Shown here: positions 58,451-64,000 of the stretch, one piece after another
Position numbering within the stretch: position 1 is the first letter of the stretch
How the letters are laid out: each line of letters starts with the position of its first letter
Assembly (NCBI GenBank): GCA_023091665.1
Contig: JALJCQ010000017.1
Coordinates: 2,356,001-2,420,000 of the forward strand
Direction of reading: 5' to 3'
Source: Pythium myriotylum
Lineage: Eukaryota > Oomycota > Peronosporomycetes > Pythiales > Pythiaceae
DNA: 64,000 nt
Notes under the pieces: generated by a model
What the model was told of the DNA's origin: nothing
Seen by the model: only the letters and a program-made list of their open reading frames with translations
The model's database searches: none
Program-made: the position numbers and the translations under genes

Positions 58451-61300
58451 CTATGGATCAAGTGAAGAAGAGGGAAACGGAGTGATCATTACGATTATCT
58501 GCGAAGACGATTTCCTATGGTGTTTAACTGCTACCAAGCTAACAGCGCTAGATCTGCGCAGGAGCGGCCTTCCCTGGGCTGGTACTCGAAGCTTCAGCAG
58601 TCGACCCGGTATGGGGGTACCAGCGGTAGCGGGAGGCAGCAGGCTCGAGGGAGCCGCCGACGGCTTGGTGGGCCCGGGCGTAGTCGGTCCTTGAGCCGCC
58701 AAGCCGCTTGAAGGCGAAGGTGTGCGACCGCCGGCAGCGGTCGGCGTGTCGGCTCCCGTGCGACCCGACGGCTTCGCAGTATCGACGGCTTGAGACTTGG
58801 TCGCGGCCCCGCTGGGCGTCGACTTACCGCCGCTCGCAGGCGATGAAGGAGTGCTCTTCGTGTGCCGTGGTTGCTCATCTGCCGTCGAATCATCGTCGCT
58901 CCCCTCCACGCCCTCTTTCTCTTCCTCATCGGAGGAGACCTCGAGGCGCTTCCGCTTCCCTGACGCACGGCTCGACGCCGACGAGACGACGGGGCACTCT
59001 TGGACGGCGAATCGCGCCAGAACTTGTGGTAGATGCGGCTGCGCACCGAGTGGGAAGGATGAGCCTCCGGCTTGAGCAAGAAGAAAGCACGCTCTGGTTC
59101 GGCTTGATCGACACGATCAGCAGCTGCAAGCACAGTCTCGTTGGGCATCGGCAGCAGGTATACAGTGCCAATCGGCGGAGCAATGAGGAAGAAGGGGTCC
59201 AATAGTAGATCGGCGTCGATGTCGGGATTGTCGTCAAGAACCTTCGACAGACGTCGACAATGGGCCTTGACTTGAGTCTTCGTAGTCGAATGCCGCTGCT
59301 TGCGCTCTTCGCGCCACTGACGATCGACCGACGACGGCACGACCAGGTAGTGCGTCCGCTCGTAGAAGGTGCGAATCACCAGCCTATAAAAGGCCATGGT
59401 CTCAGTGTAGAGCCCCACGAAACGATCGTCGGCATAGTTGAAGGTGATCGGTTTGGGGATCATCTTCAAGAACTTCTTCCACCGAGCCGCGGCATTCCAG
59501 AGGGTGATCTCAGCAGCATCAACGTTGAGGCGAGCATTGGCTTCTGTGAGGAACTTGGTATCTTGGTTGTAGTTCGGGGCCACGGCCTCGCAAGGGAACA
59601 AGCTCAAACGCCACGCGAGACTCTCGATCTGATCAGTGACAACGTCGAAGGCGGCCCACTTTCCGGCCATCCAGCTGCCCAGATCGGATATGACTCGCGC
59701 ATCGAGTTCAAGGTCGACTGAGAGACGTAGTTGGCGCGTCGCTCGGCCGACGGGCCCACGGTAGTGGCTGAAGACTTGCGACCCTGATTCTTCGGCACCG
59801 GTGATCCACGCGAGTCGGTGAGATCCACGACGTCCTGGGGAGTCGGATCCGGTGAAGGTTGGCTCTGCGGCTGCGCCGCGGCAGCAGCCCCCTCTCGGTT
59901 CTTCTTCGCCTTCTTCTTCGTAGGTGCCTTCGTGCCCGTCGGCGCAACACGACCAGAGACAGCGGCGTCCGGGCTCGGGCTGCGGGCGGAGTTGCCGCCT
60001 CGCGCCTGTGACGACGGAGCCGCGCTGGCCGAAGAGTCGCCCGTTGAGCCTAGCTGTCCGGCGATAGTGCCACCGAAGTCGCCACCGAAGAGGGAATCCT
60101 GCTCGAACAGCGACTCGAGCTCGCCGCCGCCGAGATCTTTTAGGAACTGCTCAATGTCGTCGTCCGGCCGAAGATTCTCAATCTTCTCTATAAGACGAGT
60201 GCAATCGTTGACAATCTTCTGCCGTATCATGAACGTGTGAGTGGGCACGGAGGGGTCAGCCTTCGCGATATCAACGGCCATCGTGGCCAGGGCGTCAGAT
60301 CCGTTGATCTGAAAGCCGTCGGGTGTGAGGCGTGACACCAGGTGATCGAAGACGGGCGCCAAAAACCCCAGGTTGACACGAGGAGCCGAAGGGTTCGCTT
60401 CGCCGCGAAGCTTGTTGAGGACACCAAGAGCCGTCGACACTGCACCTGCCTCGCGAAAACCAGTAAGCAAGACAGGGCCGATCAGCTTCTCGTACTTGAG
60501 CAAGGCGGCTCGCGCTTGGGACAAGATCGCCTGTAGGAACGCGATGGTCACGGCATCGGCCGTCATCCGCCGACGAATCGCCCCTACCGTGCCGAATTCG
60601 CAATCTCTTGGTTCATATCGCGAAGCGAGCCCAGACTGCCGAGGCGCCTATAGGCCTTGTACTTCTGCTCGAGATCCGCTTGCTCCGCCGTCGCAGCTGC
60701 GGCCACCTTCTCGGCCGCGTCGAGCCGGTCGCGCAGTGAATCGCGCTCCTGGGTTACAGTCTTCAGCGTCAAGGCGTCGCGCTCGCGTTCATCGCGATAA
60801 AGCTCGAGCCGACGGCGAAGGTCAGCCACCTCGTCAGAAGCAGGTATCGACGATGGAGCATTCGCAGGTGGAGGATTAGCGAGTTGTCGATCGGCCGCGG
60901 CCTGGGCATCGGAGTCAGCCAGGGAACGGCGGCGGGCGGCACGACGGACGGCGGCGATGTGTAGACGCACCTTTGACCGTTCGAGTTCTTCGAGGCGCTG
61001 AGCCTTGGCCCGCAGGTCGACGAGCTCGACGTCCGCACTCTTCACTCGCGACTTCAACAAGGCGAGCTCGGCAGCGAGCGTGCTGCTCACGGATTCGAGG
61101 AAGCTTGAGCAGGCGTCGGAAGACTGAAGAGCGGTCGAGGCGCGTTCTAACAGCGCAGTCAACCCACGCAGTTGCTCAACAGACAGCGGGACTGTCAGGT
61201 CAGAAATCGCCTCGAACAGATCACCCGCGACGCCTGCCAGCTTAGAGCGCGCGAGTTTGACCGAGCGCGCCTCACTCATCTGCAAGAACGGTGTGAACAA
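58451..61300 (-). pseudogene. Long antisense reading frame (aORF) of the Gypsy element, frameshifted, function unknown
   Basis: On the strand opposite to pol, between the integrase stop and the 3' LTR. Segments: A 61300-60584 (ATG at 61300 or 61276), B 60566-59604, C 59670-58594 and C' 58909-58451. The frame changes occur near 60590, 59690 and 59030. Carrying one frame into the next at each break keeps protein-like sequence on both sides, so one ancestral protein of roughly 900 aa is likely. A: helical N-terminus (LARSKLAGVAGDLFEAISDL), then coiled coil with basic stretch RRAARRR. B: helical domain, then a disordered linker with a nuclear-localisation-like TKKKAKKNR. C: a folded-looking region (LWNAAARWKKFLKMIPKPI, YADDRFVGLYTETMAFYRLV, GTVYLLPMPNETVLAA). 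C': acidic DEEEKEG and a Ser/Thr/Pro-rich tail. No known domain recognised. Confidence 0.6.
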
Positions 61301-61493
61301 GCGAACACCTCCGTGATGGCCGGCGAGGAAGCGATGCGTACCGTCAAGGGAAGACTGGAAGAGAAGACGAAGTAAAGGGGCCGAAGGCTGTGCGGCTGCT
61401 CCAACGGCGTGATCGGCTGATGTGTGGTGACTCGGCCGAGAGGAGTTCTCCCATCACCCAAGGTCTGCGACCAGGCCGATGGGAGACGGGCGC

Positions 61494-62510
61494 TGTGGTA
61501 AAGCGGCCGAGAATTTTAGGGCACTAGGCCGAGGTGATAGGCAGAGACTCTGGGTAGTACCGTAGGAGGCTCCAGACTAACCCATACTATTACTATACTC
61601 GGTATCAGCCGCCGGTATTACCGGCGGAACCGATACTGAGACGATTGTGCCATCCCATAGCCGATTGGCTAAAATGGGAGTCGATTGCGTAGCCGAAAGC
61701 CGCAGTCATCACCTGAATACAAGGGGGATGATCGGCAGGATACTGGCTGAATCGGCAGAAAAAGGGCATGTATTCAGCAGTAGTAATGGGTGTAGAGCCG
61801 GTAGCGAACTTAGGGCAGCCGAACTTAGCGTAGGGGTACTTAGATCAGCTGATAAGACCAAGGTAATAGACTTCCACTTTCACCGCCAAGCCCGCAAGCA
61901 AGCCGCGTCGTCTTGGCAAGGAACGTCGCATCAAGGCTCGCCGTCACCAACAGGAGGTGACGTTAAAGAAGACCCCGGTGGAACCTGGCTATTGCTGTCA
62001 GGGGAAGCCGACGACTCTCAAGCGGCCGACTTGAAGCGCTGGGGCAAGACCGCCAGCGGCGTCCGCTGCATCAAGGACAAGGACACTCGTGTGCGCCGGT
62101 GGGATCGTCCCCCCGCCACGACAAGGCAAGGTTACGGTCTCTAGTGCTGGGCGCTAGCGGATCTTACGCCCCAAGGAAGCCGCATCCGTCTCATCGGCTG
62201 CGCACAAGTACTCCGAGCCCCTGCGTGTTGAGCAGGCGTGTTTCTCGGCCCGGTACGACCCCCGGCCCAACTCTGCGAGACGGTCTCCTCGCGGAGCTCA
62301 GCTGGCCGACCCCAGAGGCTTCACGACCCTCTGGCTTCCCCTCCCCCGACTTCGGTGCCAGAGCGCCCACGGTTCACCCCCACAGCGACTTTCGTGGGGT
62401 GTAACGTCTGTTGGTAGCTCACTAGCACCAAGAACCCAAGGCCTGTTGGCGAGTGGTCAGCTGTCACAAGCAGTCGCTGTGCAGTGATTTTGCTGACCCA
62501 CTCTACCACA
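61494..62510 (+). repeat. Gypsy element 3' LTR
   Basis: 1017 bp, two substitutions relative to the 5' LTR (a/g in ggctgcAcac and g/a in gtgtaGcgtct). A purine-rich stretch (gatgggagacggg) precedes it. Confidence 0.95.
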
Positions 62511-63450
62511 ATATCACAACTTCTTTGAAGCGGAGACCCGAAACTCTGACACGACACTACAACTAGACCCTCACAAGTCTAGAGGCAGCGAGAAAGAACG
62601 GCTTGGAGACGATGGAGCTCTTGGAGAACTCCCACGGGGAACTTGGCAGGAAGCGCAGGCAAAACCACCCGGCCCTCGGCCAGACTGATCACATCGGATC
62701 GCGACGGTGCCCAAAACAGGCGGCCGATCGGCCAGACTGATCACTTCGAAACTCTTAGTAACTTCCTCGAGATACTGACGGGCTACTGCTGAGTGGGGAT
62801 CAGGGGGCTTCTGCGAGAAGGAGGAAAAATTGTGGACTGACTCCCACGGAATTAGCGGCGGAGAATCGCCCCCTTTCCGTGGGTTATTGGGTGGCAAGCA
62901 CCCATTCCTACCTACTGAAATCTGTCAAATATAAGGTTCCTACTCCTACTGTTTTTATGTGAGGCTTCTGACTACAGAGAAATACGATAACTTGCACCGC
63001 CGAATCTGGAATACGGAATCTTGACTTGGACGCCAGACTGTTCACTTCGTCTTGATTTGGGTACTAAGGGTACGCCAGACTGATCACTTCCTTGGGACTT
63101 GGTCGTGCACACCTTCACCTGACTAGTCACCTAGTGCTCGCAGAAACTCATGTCCACGGAAACGGGGCGCTATACCACATACACATGATATATCAATTCG
63201 TACTTAGAAGAATCCAAACAGTATATCCGTACTTTATTGAGTCACCACTGTATTGAATACCTTGAGCACTCTCCAAGTGCCAAGTCCTTGGCGGCCAAGT
63301 CGATGGCGACGACCGATGTGCGTTCTAGAAGGAGACATATGCGAATGTGTCAGATCCATATAGCCAAGGCAAGAAGGCGAAACTTACTCTGGCAGAGTCG
63401 ATGCCTTGATCACCGCGGTTAGCGTGGGCTTCATGCGTGCGATCATTGAA
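62511..63450 (+). pseudogene. Fragment of LINE ORF1-like coding sequence and unassigned sequence
   Basis: Directly right of the Gypsy element the plus strand reads YHNFFEAETRNSDTTLQL and stays open to about 62690. Removing the Gypsy element joins this in frame to RASNTRFRPG on the left (49130-49162). The motif matches RYHNFFEVDARNS at 2190-2250. Beyond 62700 I see no frame. The short phrase gccagactgatcactt recurs near 62677, 62729 and 63073. Confidence 0.35.
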
Positions 63451-63870
63451 CGTCACTGAGGCACTTGCCGCGATTGTACTTTCGCTTCTTGACGAGGGAG
63501 GTCTCATCGATCTTAACGATGCGACCCTTCCCTTTGACCTACATAGTACAGTACGTTAGAGTGGTGATACCAGTGAATGAGGAGTAGCTGCATCCACCTT
63601 CAAGTTAACACGAATCATTTTCTTCGAGCAGAAACCGCAACAGAGATCATACCACTCGGTGTTGGCCTTCTCCGACGCCTTGACGTAGGCGCGCACCAGC
63701 GCCGTCGACACTCTCGTGGCGAAGATGAAGAGGATGATCACACGCGCAGTTGCAGCGCCAGCGGAGCATTTTTTCGTGCAAAGTCCTGAGCTGCGCGCAG
63801 TTGGGGGAGTGCATTTGCGAGCGCAGCAGCGCGACACGGGACTGCCGCAAGCTCGTCCCCACTCCCGCAC
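63451..63870 (-). pseudogene. Decayed Merlin (ISXO2-like / IS1595-type) transposase
   Basis: The minus-strand frame 63870-63556 contains ILFIFATRVSTALVRAYV and NTEWYDLCCGFC, typical of the helical part before the catalytic core of Merlin transposases. After a probable ~60-nt intron (donor gtggatg near 63600, acceptor tatgtag near 63541) the sequence KGRIVKIDETSLVKKRKYNRGK (here GRIVKIDETSLVKKRKYNRG) gives the start of the DDE core, with the first catalytic Asp. The frame then ends (63451), so the rest of the core is missing. An upstream piece (63971-63760) in another frame may be its N-terminus. No terminal inverted repeats were found. Confidence 0.55.
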
Positions 63871-64000
63871 GCAGCTATGAATGCATTGTGCGAGAAATCG
63901 CCGGTCACGGAGACGTCGTTCTCGTATCGAGGGTCTGCCCGAGGAGTCGGATTTGTGTACTCATTCTCCATTTTTGAGCACGCGCGAAGGGAGAAGAAGG

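Larger units (their letters stand above)
49163..62510 (+). mobile_element. Ty3/Gypsy LTR retrotransposon (Chronos-like), 13.35 kb, with antisense ORF
   Basis: It is bounded by 1017-bp LTRs (49163-50179, 61494-62510) with terminal inverted TGTGGTA/TACCACA and flanked by the 4-bp duplication ATAT (49159-49162, 62511-62514). I see two differences between the LTRs. The order is Gag, protease, RT, degenerate RNase H, second plant/archaeal-type RNase H, integrase, chromodomain. After pol there are 3.2 kb with a long frame on the opposite strand. Dual RNase H plus chromodomain is the architecture described for oomycete Chronos elements, so this is assigned there by recall. Pol has frameshifts and a mutated RT active site, so this copy is not autonomous. 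Confidence 0.93.

Noticed and set aside
1..64000. tRNA, rRNA and CRISPR features
   Set aside because: No cloverleaf with a GGTTCGAAT-type arm, no rRNA blocks and no regularly spaced repeats were seen by eye; short tRNAs could be missed without a scan.

Overview
This is a stretch of an oomycete nuclear genome (Phytophthora/Pythium-like; genus not resolvable). The evidence is short introns (about 55-70 nt) in conserved eukaryotic genes, copies of the oomycete initiator motif (GCTCATTYYNCA-type) just upstream of several starts, a cluster of secreted subtilisin-like proteases, and retrotransposon families with oomycete architecture, including a Ty3/Gypsy element with two RNase H domains and a chromodomain.

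Layout. 1-2.6 kb: remnants of a probable LINE ORF1 on the minus strand. 4.1-19.8 kb: a compact housekeeping block: NBAS/Sec39-type tethering factor, Bin3/MePCE-type RNA-cap methyltransferase, Tom22-like import receptor, topoisomerase VI subunit B-like protein, SLC25A32-type mitochondrial carrier, NIP7, ribosomal protein S16 (uS9) and DPM2. Most of these are spliced, and exon joins were placed by reading frame and GT-AG. 20.3-21.8 kb: a secreted berberine-bridge-type FAD oxidoreductase. 23.4-35.7 kb: five paralogous secreted S8 subtilisin-like proteases (three plus, two minus) with tracts of near-identity that suggest gene conversion.

36.0-62.5 kb is a nest of retroelements. Copia-1 (36040-42349; identical 387-bp LTRs; TSD AATTG) lies beside a L1-type fragment with a plant-like RNase H domain. 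That RNase H domain is split by Copia-2 (42962-48351, minus; 288-bp LTRs; TSD GTGTT). Next comes a 13.3-kb Ty3/Gypsy element (49163-62510; 1017-bp LTRs; TSD ATAT) that splits a LINE-like ORF. The window ends in ORF1-like debris and a decayed Merlin (ISXO2-like) transposase.

The most interesting items are: an approximately 2.85-kb antisense reading frame between pol and the 3' LTR of the Gypsy element; a candidate -1 frameshift signal (G TTA AAC plus stem-loop) placed exactly at its gag stop; an extra leader ORF in Copia-1; long near-perfect palindromes with 0-3-nt spacers; and patchwork conversion in the protease cluster. Everything here was read by eye. No homology search was run, so family names rest on recalled motifs.
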